Notes under the pieces: generated by a model | What the model saw: only the letters and a program-made list of their open reading frames with translations | What the model was told of the DNA's origin: nothing | Databases searched by the model: none | Translations under genes and position numbers: made by a program | Shown: one piece after another, positions 26,583 to 34,757 of the stretch | Position numbering within the stretch: position 1 is the stretch's first letter | How the letters are laid out: the number at the start of each line of letters is the position of its first letter | Source of the DNA: UKL13-2 sp043744255 | GTDB taxonomy: Bacteria > Pseudomonadota > Gammaproteobacteria > Burkholderiales > Usitatibacteraceae | Length of the DNA stretch: 64,000 nt | NCBI GenBank assembly: GCA_043744255.1 | Contig: JAYTVA010000110.1 | Span: forward strand, 62,001 to 126,000 | Direction of reading: 5' to 3'

Positions 26583-27869
26583 CTAGCGCTCCAGCTTTCC
26601 GCTGATGCTGTAGAGCGGCTCGAGCATCCACTCATACAAGCGACGATTTTCTTGTAGGATGTCAGCGTCAAGACGCATGCCCACTTGCAGTTGACGATCT
26701 TCGCCATAGACTTTAAGCGTTTGCGCCTTGAGAACAACGCTGATCGAATACACCGGCTCGCCCGGCGTGAGTTCGGGCAAGGCGAATCCCGCCAATTGCA
26801 AATTCGAAACAGCAACATTGGATACTTCCTTCACCGTGCCCTCGTGCAAACCGAATTTTTGGTACGGGTACGCCTGATAGCGCAGCAACACCCGATCACC
26901 CGCACGTACGAAGCCAATCGTGCGGCTCGGCGCATACAGCTTCGCTTCAATTTTTGACTCTGCTGGCACCAGAGTCACCAGTGGCTGCGTGGCATCTATG
27001 GCCTGGCCCACGTCGCCCGTCACCAGCGTCGCGCGCCCACCTTCCGGCGCGGTAATCACCACGCGGCGGCGGCCCTCCACTTCTGTCAGTTCCTGCGAGG
27101 CTGATGAAATCGTGCGCTGTAGTTGCGCATTGAGGTTCGCGTACCGCGTCTTCGTCATCTCCAATTCACGCTCTGCCGCCGCCTGTTCGCGTTGATTCGA
27201 CAAGGCATCACGCAGCAGCGCTTGCAAGCGCGATTGCTGCTCAGAGAGTTCAAGTTCTTTTTGCACGAGCTGTTCACGCGCGATGTAGTCCTGATCGGCG
27301 AGACCTTGATAACGCTTACGCGCATCTTCAGCGAGCGCCACGCGCTGACGCTGCTGCTCGGTCTGGCGAACAATGGTCTCCGCCTCAGCGTGCAAACTCG
27401 CCAAGCGGCGCGCGATTTGGGCGTTTTCTTGTTGCTCCACCATGCGATTGCGCGCGATCTCACCTTGCATGGAGCCCTTGCGCTCATTGATTTGCTGGCT
27501 AACGTCGGCTTGTAATTCGCGCGAGGTCAGCCCCACGCGGTCGCTGGTGAGCACAAACAGTAAATCGCCCTTGTTGACCAATTGGCCCTCCGACACGCGC
27601 TTTTCGAGCACCACGCCATTTTGTGGGGTCAGCACGCGAATCACACCCGCCGACGGCACCAATTGCCCGGTGACGTTGGTGCGGCGGGTGTAGCTACCGA
27701 AGTAGAGGAATGCCAACAGCAGTGCGGCGAGCGCAGCGGCCGAGAAACTCAGCCACCACAGCGACAAGCGTGGCGTGAGCACAATCGTGCCGAGCAGTTT
27801 GGGCTGCTGTGCCTCAAGCGCCTCGCGACGAAACAAGCGATTGGATTCTGGAGTGGGGGTCGAGGTCAA
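26583..27869 (-). CDS. HlyD family membrane-fusion protein
   Basis: 428 residues. One N-terminal membrane segment (SLWWLSFSAAALAALLLAFLYFG, residues 35-57) is followed by a barrel-sandwich half (VTGQLVPSAGVIRVLTPQNGVV), a long coiled-coil hairpin (residues 110-260) and the returning lipoyl-like and beta-barrel part. It bridges the ABC exporter and TolC. The start is a TTG with no clear ribosome site, so the exact N-terminus is uncertain. It is the first gene of the HlyD-ABC-TolC operon. Confidence 0.9.
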   Translation of the reverse strand: MTSTPTPESNRLFRREALEAQQPKLLGTIVLTPRLSLWWLSFSAAALAALLLAFLYFGSYTRRTNVTGQLVPSAGVIRVLTPQNGVVLEKRVSEGQLVNKGDLLFVLTSDRVGLTSRELQADVSQQINERKGSMQGEIARNRMVEQQENAQIARRLASLHAEAETIVRQTEQQRQRVALAEDARKRYQGLADQDYIAREQLVQKELELSEQQSRLQALLRDALSNQREQAAAERELEMTKTRYANLNAQLQRTISSASQELTEVEGRRRVVITAPEGGRATLVTGDVGQAIDATQPLVTLVPAESKIEAKLYAPSRTIGFVRAGDRVLLRYQAYPYQKFGLHEGTVKEVSNVAVSNLQLAGFALPELTPGEPVYSISVVLKAQTLKVYGEDRQLQVGMRLDADILQENRRLYEWMLEPLYSISGKLER

Positions 27870-28025
27870 AGGGCGATGAATTTCGAGTGAGCCGGTCAGA
27901 AAAAGGCTGCCATTTTTTTGCGCCTACGCATAGCGCAAGCAGCAGGGGGTTAGAATTTTCGCGTACGCAGCGCAGTTTAGTGCCAAACCGAGGCCAACGA
28001 TAGCAGACGCATTCGTGAAGCCGCG

Positions 28026-29261
28026 TTAGCCAATCACGCGAACATCTTCAATCACCTTGCCATCGTTCGGCAGTGAATTAGCGGCCACGCTCACGACCTC
28101 GCCGCGCAGCTTGGTGACATCGCGGATCGACTCCGCCACGCCGGTTAGTGCAGCGTTCGCATCGGTCAATTCGCACTTCAACGTCATCGCGTCCGCGCCG
28201 TCAATTTGGCTGACGACCAAGCGTGCACGCGCGATCTGCGGATGGCGCTTCACCACTTCGGCAATTTGATGCGGATGCACAAACATGCCGCGCACCTTGG
28301 TCGTTTGATCGGCGCGCCCCATCCAGCCCTTGATGCGCATATTGGTGCGACCGCATGGGGAGACACCAACCAATACCGCCGACAGGTCACCCGTCGCGAA
28401 ACGAATCAACGGGTAATCGCGATTAAACGTCGTCACCACGACTTCGCCGACCTCGCCCTCGGCCACCGGATCACCCGTGCCTGCGCGCACGATTTCGACG
28501 ATCACGCCTTCATCCACAATCAAACCCTCGCGCGCGGAAGACTCGTAAGCGATCATGCCCAAGTCAGCGCTGCCGTAGGCCTGATAGGCCGCGATGCCGC
28601 GCGCTTTCAGCAACTCGCGCACGGGCGGCATGAATGCTTCACCGGACACCACGGCTTTTTTGATCGAGCTGATGTCTGTGTGCAACTCATCGGCCTTTTC
28701 GATCAACACTTTCAGAAACGATGGCGTGCCGACGTACGCATTGGGCTTCAGCGCCGCAATGGTCGCGAGCTGCATTTCGGTTTGCCCCACACCCGCCGGA
28801 ATCACCGCGCAACCCAAGGCCAGCGCACCGGTCTCAAACATCGAGCCTGCGGGCGTGAGGTGATACGAAAAAGTGTTGTGGACAATATCACCCGCGCGAA
28901 ACCCGGCGGCGTAAAACATGCGCGCGGTGCGCCAGTAATCCGGGGAGCGGCCTTCGGGGTCGTAAATGGGCCCCGGAGAAACGAATAATCGCCCAAGACG
29001 CCCGACTGGCGTGGCATTTAAGCCGCCGAAGGGTGGGCGCTGTTGTTGCAATTCGTGCAGTTGCGACTTGCGGATCACCGGCAATTTGGATAGGGCGGCG
29101 CGCGTGGTGACGTCACCCGCATCATGCGCCGCTAGTGACTCGCTGAAATACGGTGCGTGGGTTTTGGCGTGCGCGATTTGCCCGGGCAATGCGGCGAATA
29201 GGTCACGTTCGCGCAGTGCCGGATCGCGGGTTTCAAGTGCGTCGTAGTGATGGTCGGTCAT
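28026..29261 (-). CDS. Phenylacetate-CoA ligase-like AMP-forming enzyme
   Basis: 411 residues from the ATG at 29261 (GAGAAA upstream). The sequence follows the PaaK family: PYFSESL near the start, NTFSYHLTPAGSMFETGA, VVSGEAFMPPVRELLKARG, the AMP-binding segment YGSADLGMIAYE, and the C-terminal DQTTKVRGMFVHPHQIAEV. It activates an aryl or other carboxylic acid to a CoA thioester in the cytoplasm. The classical YTSGTTG loop of other ligases is replaced by the PaaK-type motif. It is the last gene of the liv-type operon, which suggests that the imported acid is its substrate. Confidence 0.85.
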   Translation of the reverse strand: MTDHHYDALETRDPALRERDLFAALPGQIAHAKTHAPYFSESLAAHDAGDVTTRAALSKLPVIRKSQLHELQQQRPPFGGLNATPVGRLGRLFVSPGPIYDPEGRSPDYWRTARMFYAAGFRAGDIVHNTFSYHLTPAGSMFETGALALGCAVIPAGVGQTEMQLATIAALKPNAYVGTPSFLKVLIEKADELHTDISSIKKAVVSGEAFMPPVRELLKARGIAAYQAYGSADLGMIAYESSAREGLIVDEGVIVEIVRAGTGDPVAEGEVGEVVVTTFNRDYPLIRFATGDLSAVLVGVSPCGRTNMRIKGWMGRADQTTKVRGMFVHPHQIAEVVKRHPQIARARLVVSQIDGADAMTLKCELTDANAALTGVAESIRDVTKLRGEVVSVAANSLPNDGKVIEDVRVIG

Positions 29262-29272
29262 CGGTTTTCTCG

Positions 29273-29542
29273 TTACTTCGCCAAACGTGCGGCGCAACGT
29301 TGTTGTAATTCGCGCACCAGTGCTTTTTGTTCTGCGCTCGTGTTGACGGCGAACCGATCGAAGTCGCCTGCCGCGAGTTTCATGTGCGCAAACGTCACGC
29401 CGTGCTCCTCATGAAAATGCAGCATCGGCTCGCGCTTCAAATAAAAAATGCCAGGGCGGGTTTCTGTGAGCGATTTAATAGCACGAATCGGCTGCAACAA
29501 ACCAGCAAGTTTCGCAAGCGAGTTCGCCGATGCGCGCGCCAT
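29273..29542 (-). CDS. Small conserved-looking protein between livF and the CoA ligase
   Basis: 89 residues, no recognised family. It holds a hydrophilic, helix-rich sequence (AEQKALVRELQQRCAARL at the end) and REPMLHFHEEHGVTFAHMK in the middle, without signal peptide or membrane segment. It is 12 bases downstream of the LivF gene and 11 bases upstream of the ligase start, so it is co-transcribed. A role in the same uptake/activation pathway is inferred only from position. Confidence 0.65.
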   Translation of the reverse strand: MARASANSLAKLAGLLQPIRAIKSLTETRPGIFYLKREPMLHFHEEHGVTFAHMKLAAGDFDRFAVNTSAEQKALVRELQQRCAARLAK

Positions 29543-29554
29543 TTTTGCGTGGCG

Positions 29555-30391
29555 CTATGCCAACCAACGCTTGCGCCGACGATAGTGCTTAACGTCGCGA
29601 AACGACTTTCTGCCTGCTTTGGAAATGCCAAGATAGAACTCTTTCACATCCTCGTTTTCGGCAAGACTCTTGGCCTGCCCTTCCATCACGACGCGACCGT
29701 TTTCGAGGATGTAGCCGAAATCGGCGTAGCGCAATGCCACCGTCGTATTCTGCTCTGCGAGCAGGAAACTGACGCGCTCTTTTTGATTGAGGTCGCGCAC
29801 GATCTCAAAAATTTCTTCAACGATTTGTGGTGCCAGCCCCATCGATGGTTCGTCCAACAAAATCATCGTCGGTTTTGCCATCAACGCGCGCCCGACCGCC
29901 GTCATCTGTTGTTCGCCGCCGGAGGTATAGCCCGATTGCGATTGGCGGCGCGTCTTCAAACGCGGAAAGTACGCGTAAACCTTTTCTAAATCGGCGGCGA
30001 TCTCAGCGCGACTCGCCTTGCGCGTGTATGCACCCGTGAGCAGATTTTCCTCGACAGTCAGGTGGGCAAAGCAGTGCCGCCCTTCCATCACCTGCACCAC
30101 GCCTCGCTTGACCAAATCGGAGGGAGAGAGGCGATCAACGCGCTCGTTGCGAAACGTCACCGAACCCTTGGTCACATCACCACGCTCGCCTTGTAGCAAA
30201 TTCGATACCGCACGCAACGTGGTCGTTTTACCTGCGCCGTTGGCACCCAGAATCGCAACGATGCCACCTTCGGGCACATTAAGCGAGACGCCCTTGAGCA
30301 CCAAGATGACATGGTTGTAAATCACCTCGATGCCGTTGACCGATAGGAGCGGCGGCGGAGTTCCAACAACTGTGGCAGAAGCGGTTTGCAT
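29555..30391 (-). CDS. livF: LivF-type branched-chain ABC transporter ATP-binding protein
   Basis: 278 residues. Walker A GANGAGKTT near residue 50, signature TSGGEQQMTAVGRAL near 150, Walker B ILLDEPSMGLAP. The order and the LivF-specific MEGRHCFAHLTVEENLLTGAY identify the LivF branch of HAAT-family importers. It powers uptake with LivG. The C-terminus has a basic extension (KHYRRRKRWLA) beyond the usual end. It lies 82 bases after the binding-protein gene; that gap holds only an imperfect GC hairpin. Confidence 0.9.
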   Translation of the reverse strand: MQTASATVVGTPPPLLSVNGIEVIYNHVILVLKGVSLNVPEGGIVAILGANGAGKTTTLRAVSNLLQGERGDVTKGSVTFRNERVDRLSPSDLVKRGVVQVMEGRHCFAHLTVEENLLTGAYTRKASRAEIAADLEKVYAYFPRLKTRRQSQSGYTSGGEQQMTAVGRALMAKPTMILLDEPSMGLAPQIVEEIFEIVRDLNQKERVSFLLAEQNTTVALRYADFGYILENGRVVMEGQAKSLAENEDVKEFYLGISKAGRKSFRDVKHYRRRKRWLA

Positions 30392-30473
30392 AAGTCGTCA
30401 ATCAAATTTTGGCGGGAAAAATAAAGGGGATCGCGCTTTCCTGCGACCCCCGTCACTTCAACGCAGTTACGGC

Positions 30474-31790
30474 TTAGCCTTCTTTCGAGCAATCACGCGG
30501 CGTAATTTTCTTTTCCGCCGCGTACTTTGCAGCAGCCGCCTTGACCATCGGTGCTAACAGTTTTTGGTCTGCTTCCAGCCAATCAGAGGTGTAGCTCCAA
30601 GCCTTGCCGTCCCATGTTTGCACGCGTGCTCGGTGTGCGCCTTCGTGGTTGCTGCACGAGGTTTTGATCGGCTGCATCACGCCTTCGAAACCAAGCGCCT
30701 TAATGCGCGCGGCGTCGATGTTCAAGTGCTCAGCACCCCAACGCACTTCTTCGCCAGTGACTACACGGTTGCCATATTTTTTCTGCGCGACGCGGATCGA
30801 CTCAACCACCAACGCGGCCGACAACATGCCACGGTTGTAGAGGACCTGACCAATGTCTTCCTTTTTGCCGGTGCCAAGGCCCTTGTCGTACAAGACCTTC
30901 GTCATCGCTTTGTGCACGGGCAAATCGTTTTCAGCACCGTGCTGAAGTGCGAGCCCCGAATATCCTTTTGCCGCCGCTTCTGCTGGCGTGACATCGGGCT
31001 CAGCGGCCGCCCACCACACGGCGTACATCTGCAAGCGCGGATACGAGACGGCAATCGCTTCCTTGATCGCGGTTGAATTCATCACGCCCCAACCCCACAG
31101 GAAAACGTAATCGGGACGCTGCTGACGTATTTGCAGCCAAGTTGATTTTTGCTCAATGCCGGGGTGCGTGACCGGCAACTTCATGAACTCAAAGCCATGC
31201 TTCTTGGCATGCTCTTCGAGAACTGGAATCGGCTCTTTGCCGAACGGCGAGTCGTGATAAACCAGCGCGATTTTCTTGCCTTTGAGCGAGCCTTTTTTCG
31301 CGACGTGTTGCACCAGCATGTCGGCCGCTGACCAGTACGTGCCCATCAGCGGAAAATTCCACGCAAACACGCTGCCGTCAGCGGATTCCGAGCGCCCGTA
31401 ACCGGTGGTGAACAAGGTGGTTTTGTCTGCGGCGACTTTTTCCGTCAGCGCGAACGTGATGCCGGTCGAGAGTGGGTTATAGGCAACCGGTTTCTTACTC
31501 TTCATGCGTTCGTAGCATTCGACGCCACGGTCGGTCGCGTAACCGGTTTCGCATTCTTCAAATGCGATCTTGACGCCGTTGACGCCGCCATCGCGCTCAT
31601 TGACGAGCTTCAGGTAATCAACGAAACCATTCGCCCACGGCACGCCATTGGGCGCGTAGGCACCGGTTCGATACACCAGCACCGGTACAAAAATTTCATT
31701 GGCCGATTGCGCAAACGCAAACGGCATCGACGCCGTCAATCCCGCGACCGCTGCGCACGCGGTCGCTAACTGTTTTACCCACTTATTCAT
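30474..31790 (-). CDS. Periplasmic substrate-binding protein of a branched-chain-type ABC transporter
   Basis: 438 residues from the ATG at 31790 with GAGGAG 7 bases upstream. Signal peptide (LATACAAVAGLTASMPFAFA). The mature protein begins IFVPVLVYRTGAYAPNGVPWANG and has the type-I periplasmic binding fold (KGKKIALVYHDSPFGKE). At about 415 mature residues it is longer than E. coli LivJ/LivK, as in the subgroup often linked to aromatic or other carboxylic acids. Its place between livM and livF in an operon with two CoA ligases supports an acid substrate. Confidence 0.88.
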   Translation of the reverse strand: MNKWVKQLATACAAVAGLTASMPFAFAQSANEIFVPVLVYRTGAYAPNGVPWANGFVDYLKLVNERDGGVNGVKIAFEECETGYATDRGVECYERMKSKKPVAYNPLSTGITFALTEKVAADKTTLFTTGYGRSESADGSVFAWNFPLMGTYWSAADMLVQHVAKKGSLKGKKIALVYHDSPFGKEPIPVLEEHAKKHGFEFMKLPVTHPGIEQKSTWLQIRQQRPDYVFLWGWGVMNSTAIKEAIAVSYPRLQMYAVWWAAAEPDVTPAEAAAKGYSGLALQHGAENDLPVHKAMTKVLYDKGLGTGKKEDIGQVLYNRGMLSAALVVESIRVAQKKYGNRVVTGEEVRWGAEHLNIDAARIKALGFEGVMQPIKTSCSNHEGAHRARVQTWDGKAWSYTSDWLEADQKLLAPMVKAAAAKYAAEKKITPRDCSKEG

Positions 31791-31858
31791 GACCATTCTC
31801 CTCAAAAAAAGAACAACACGACATTCAAAAAAAACAAACCACGATCACTCAACGTCCA

Positions 31859-32935
31859 TCAATGCGGAAACGGCCACAGACGCAATTTTTCCTTGGCGAC
31901 GGCCCACAGCCGCGCCAATCCATGCGGCTCAACGATCAAGAAAAACACGATGAGCGCGCCGAATATCATCAGCTCGGTGTGCGCAACCAGCGCCGTGCTG
32001 ATCCGATAGCCAAAGAGCGCACCGATCCACGGCAATGCCTGACTCAAAAAAATCGGCAGCAAGACAATAAATGCGGCCCCCAGAAACGAGCCCAAGAGCG
32101 AGCCCATGCCACCAATAATAATCATGAAGAGCAAATTAAATGACAGCGTGATGTTGAACGCGAGCGGCTCCCACGAGCCCAGGTGTACGAACGCCCACAG
32201 CGCACCGGCAATGCCCACATAAAATCCGCTCACGGCAAACGCGCTGAGCTTCGCGTACACGGGGCGGATGCCAATCACCTCGGCGGCCACGTCCATGTCG
32301 CGCGTCGCCATCCATGCGCGGCCGATGTGCGAGCGGGTGAGATTGCGCGCAAACACGGCGAGCACGACCAAGATCGACAGCACCAGAAAATATTTCGACA
32401 GCGGCGAATCAAACTTCCAACCAAACATTTCGACATTCGACGGCGCAACGGAACCCGACGAAGAGTTGTTGGTGAACCACTTGACGCGTGCGAACAGCCA
32501 ATCGAGAAAAAATTGCGCCGCGAGGGTCGCCACGGCGAGATACAAACCTTTGATCCGCAGACTCGGCGTGCCAAACAGCACGCACACCAGCGCCGTGATG
32601 AAACCCGCGATCACCAACACGACGATGAAATTCAAACTCGGCACGCGCACATACAGGTTGTACGCCGCGTACGCGCCCACCGCCATGAACGCTGCCGTGC
32701 CCAGCGAAATCTGCCCGCAGTAGCCGACGAGGATATTCAAGCCAATGGCGGCCAAGGCCAAAATCAACCATGGCACCAAAATCGCGCGGAAAAAATAGTC
32801 GCTACTGGTGAGTGGAATCACGACGAATGCCACAACCGCGAGCGCCACAATGAACAGCCGATCCTGCAAAATCGGAAATAGCTGCTGATCGGCGGCGTAG
32901 CTGGTTTTGAACTGACCGTTTTCTCTATAGAGCAT
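31859..32935 (-). CDS. livM: LivM-type branched-chain ABC transporter permease
   Basis: 358 residues with about ten hydrophobic segments. The motif AAIGLNILVGYCGQISLGTAAFMAVGAY is characteristic of LivM, and IIGGMGSLLGSFLGAAFIV of the permease ABC-contact loop. It forms the inner-membrane channel with LivH. It starts 2 bases after the LivH stop. Confidence 0.9.
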   Translation of the reverse strand: MLYRENGQFKTSYAADQQLFPILQDRLFIVALAVVAFVVIPLTSSDYFFRAILVPWLILALAAIGLNILVGYCGQISLGTAAFMAVGAYAAYNLYVRVPSLNFIVVLVIAGFITALVCVLFGTPSLRIKGLYLAVATLAAQFFLDWLFARVKWFTNNSSSGSVAPSNVEMFGWKFDSPLSKYFLVLSILVVLAVFARNLTRSHIGRAWMATRDMDVAAEVIGIRPVYAKLSAFAVSGFYVGIAGALWAFVHLGSWEPLAFNITLSFNLLFMIIIGGMGSLLGSFLGAAFIVLLPIFLSQALPWIGALFGYRISTALVAHTELMIFGALIVFFLIVEPHGLARLWAVAKEKLRLWPFPH

Positions 32936-32937
32936 GG

Positions 32938-33981
32938 CTACACCCGATCAATGTGTCGCTCGCCGAACAAGCCTTCGGGGCGAATCAACAGGAACAACAA
33001 CGCCAACACATACGCAAACCAGTTTTCGATGCCGCCGCCTGCGAGGTCGAATTGACTGACCATCCACGGGCTCAAAAATACTTCTGCCATTTTTTCACCA
33101 ACACCAATGATGAGCCCACCGATGATAGCCCCCGGCACGGAGGTCAAACCGCCGAGAATGACCACTGGCAAGGCTTTCAGGGCAATCAGCGACAGTGAAA
33201 ACTGCACGCCAAGCTTAGAACCCCAGATCACGCCGGCCACCAGCGCGACCACACCGGCCACCGCCCAGACGATCACCCAGATGTGATTGAGCGGGATGCC
33301 AATCGACTGCGCGGCCTGATGATCGTCGGCCACCGCGCGCAATGCACGACCGGTCGGCGTCTTCTGGAAAAACAGTGCGAGCGCGATCACCAACACGGTG
33401 GCGATGGCAGCCGCGATCAAGTCTTCTTTGGAGAGCAGCACGCCGCCTTGAAATGTCGATTCCAAAATCATCATCGGCTCTTTGGGAATGCCAAGATCAA
33501 TTTTGTAAATGTCGCTGCCCCAGATGGTCTGGCCGAGACCGTCGAGAAAATATGACACGCCGAGCGTGGCCATCAACAGTACAACGCCGTCTTGGTTCAC
33601 GAGTTTTCGTAGCACCCATTTCTCAATGAGGATCGCCAGCAACAGCATAATCCCGACGGTCAGAATCAAGGCGACTGTCAATGCCGGAAAGCCAGCAGGG
33701 ATGCCGGTCCACGCGGGAATCCACTCCGCGAGCCGCGCCATTGCTAGTGCTGCGAATAGCACCATCGCCCCTTGCGCAAAATTGAACACGCCGGATGCCT
33801 TGAAAATCAGCACGAATCCCAGTGCCACCAGCGAGTACAGCACGCCGGACATCAAGCCGCCAAGCAACACCTCAACATAGAAGCCAAACGTGGTGCTGGC
33901 GATGAACAGTGGTGCAACAAGTCCCACTGCCAGCAATCCACCCAGCGCATACACCGCCCAATTCTTATTCAGTTTTTTCAA
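32938..33981 (-). CDS. livH: LivH-type branched-chain ABC transporter permease
   Basis: 347 residues, strongly hydrophobic, with GGLMSGVLYSLVALGFVLIF and FNFAQGAMVLFAALA near the N-terminus and VVILGGLTSVPGAIIGGLIIG in the ABC-contact region. Translation begins at a TTG (33981) that overlaps the LivG TGA stop and has GGGAG 7 bases upstream. It pairs with LivM as the membrane channel. Confidence 0.9.
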   Translation of the reverse strand: MKKLNKNWAVYALGGLLAVGLVAPLFIASTTFGFYVEVLLGGLMSGVLYSLVALGFVLIFKASGVFNFAQGAMVLFAALAMARLAEWIPAWTGIPAGFPALTVALILTVGIMLLLAILIEKWVLRKLVNQDGVVLLMATLGVSYFLDGLGQTIWGSDIYKIDLGIPKEPMMILESTFQGGVLLSKEDLIAAAIATVLVIALALFFQKTPTGRALRAVADDHQAAQSIGIPLNHIWVIVWAVAGVVALVAGVIWGSKLGVQFSLSLIALKALPVVILGGLTSVPGAIIGGLIIGVGEKMAEVFLSPWMVSQFDLAGGGIENWFAYVLALLFLLIRPEGLFGERHIDRV

Positions 33982-34757
33982 TGCTGCACTCCCAGATAGG
34001 CGTCGATGACGGCCTGATTTGCGCGCACGTCATCCGGCGTTCCATCGCCAATTTTTTTGCCGTAATCGAGTACCACCACCCGATCAGAAATATCCATCAC
34101 CACCCCCATGTCGTGCTCGATCAAGACGATGGTGGTGCCGAATTCTTGATTGATGTCGAGCACGAAGCGGCACATGTCCTGCTTCTCTTCCATGTTCATA
34201 CCGGCCATCGGCTCATCGAGCAGCAAGAGTTTTGGCTCCATCGCCAGCGCCCGGCCAAGATCGACGCGCTTTTGCAGGCCGTACGGCAACTGGCCGACCG
34301 GTGTTTTGCGAATCGCTTGGATTTCCAGAAAGTCGATGATCTGCTCCACGCGCTCGCGATGCTGCAATTCTTCACGCTTCGCCGCGCCCAAATAGAACGC
34401 CTGTTGAAACAGATTGGACTTCATGCGCAAGTTGCGGCCGGTCATCAAATTGTCCAGCACACTCATCCCTTTGAAGAGGGCAATATTCTGGAAAGTCCGC
34501 GCCACGCCTTGCTTTGCGACCAGATGCGGCTCCATCGCTGGGCGCTGTTCACCCATGAACGTGATGCTGCCGCGCTGCGGGTGATAGACGCCGTTAATGA
34601 CGTTGAGCATCGACGATTTGCCTGCACCGTTAGGCCCGATGATCGCGCGCACTTCGCGTTCGCGCACGTCAAAACTGATGTTCGATAGCGCCTGCACGCC
34701 GCCGAACGCGAGCGAGATTTCCTCGACCTTGAGGATAACGTCGCCGATGTTACTCAT
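33978..34757 (-). CDS. livG: LivG-type branched-chain ABC transporter ATP-binding protein
   Basis: 259 residues. Walker A GPNGAGKSS near residue 43, LivG-type VARTFQNIALFKGMSVLDNL, and Walker B LLLDEPMAGMN. The ABC signature is atypical: LPYGLQKRVDLGRAL replaces LSGGQ, a common LivG variation. Its start overlaps the stop of the upstream acyl-CoA ligase by ATGA and its stop overlaps the LivH start, so all are translationally coupled. Confidence 0.9.
   Translation of the reverse strand: MSNIGDVILKVEEISLAFGGVQALSNISFDVREREVRAIIGPNGAGKSSMLNVINGVYHPQRGSITFMGEQRPAMEPHLVAKQGVARTFQNIALFKGMSVLDNLMTGRNLRMKSNLFQQAFYLGAAKREELQHRERVEQIIDFLEIQAIRKTPVGQLPYGLQKRVDLGRALAMEPKLLLLDEPMAGMNMEEKQDMCRFVLDINQEFGTTIVLIEHDMGVVMDISDRVVVLDYGKKIGDGTPDDVRANQAVIDAYLGVQH

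Noticed and set aside
28206..28988. 260-codon plus-strand open frame, and the similar one at 33909-34688
   Set aside because: Antisense to the PaaK-like ligase and to LivG respectively, both with unambiguous family motifs.
30395..30470. Terminator between the binding-protein gene and livF
   Set aside because: The GGGG/CCCC hairpin is imperfect and has no T tract; at most it could reduce read-through within the operon.
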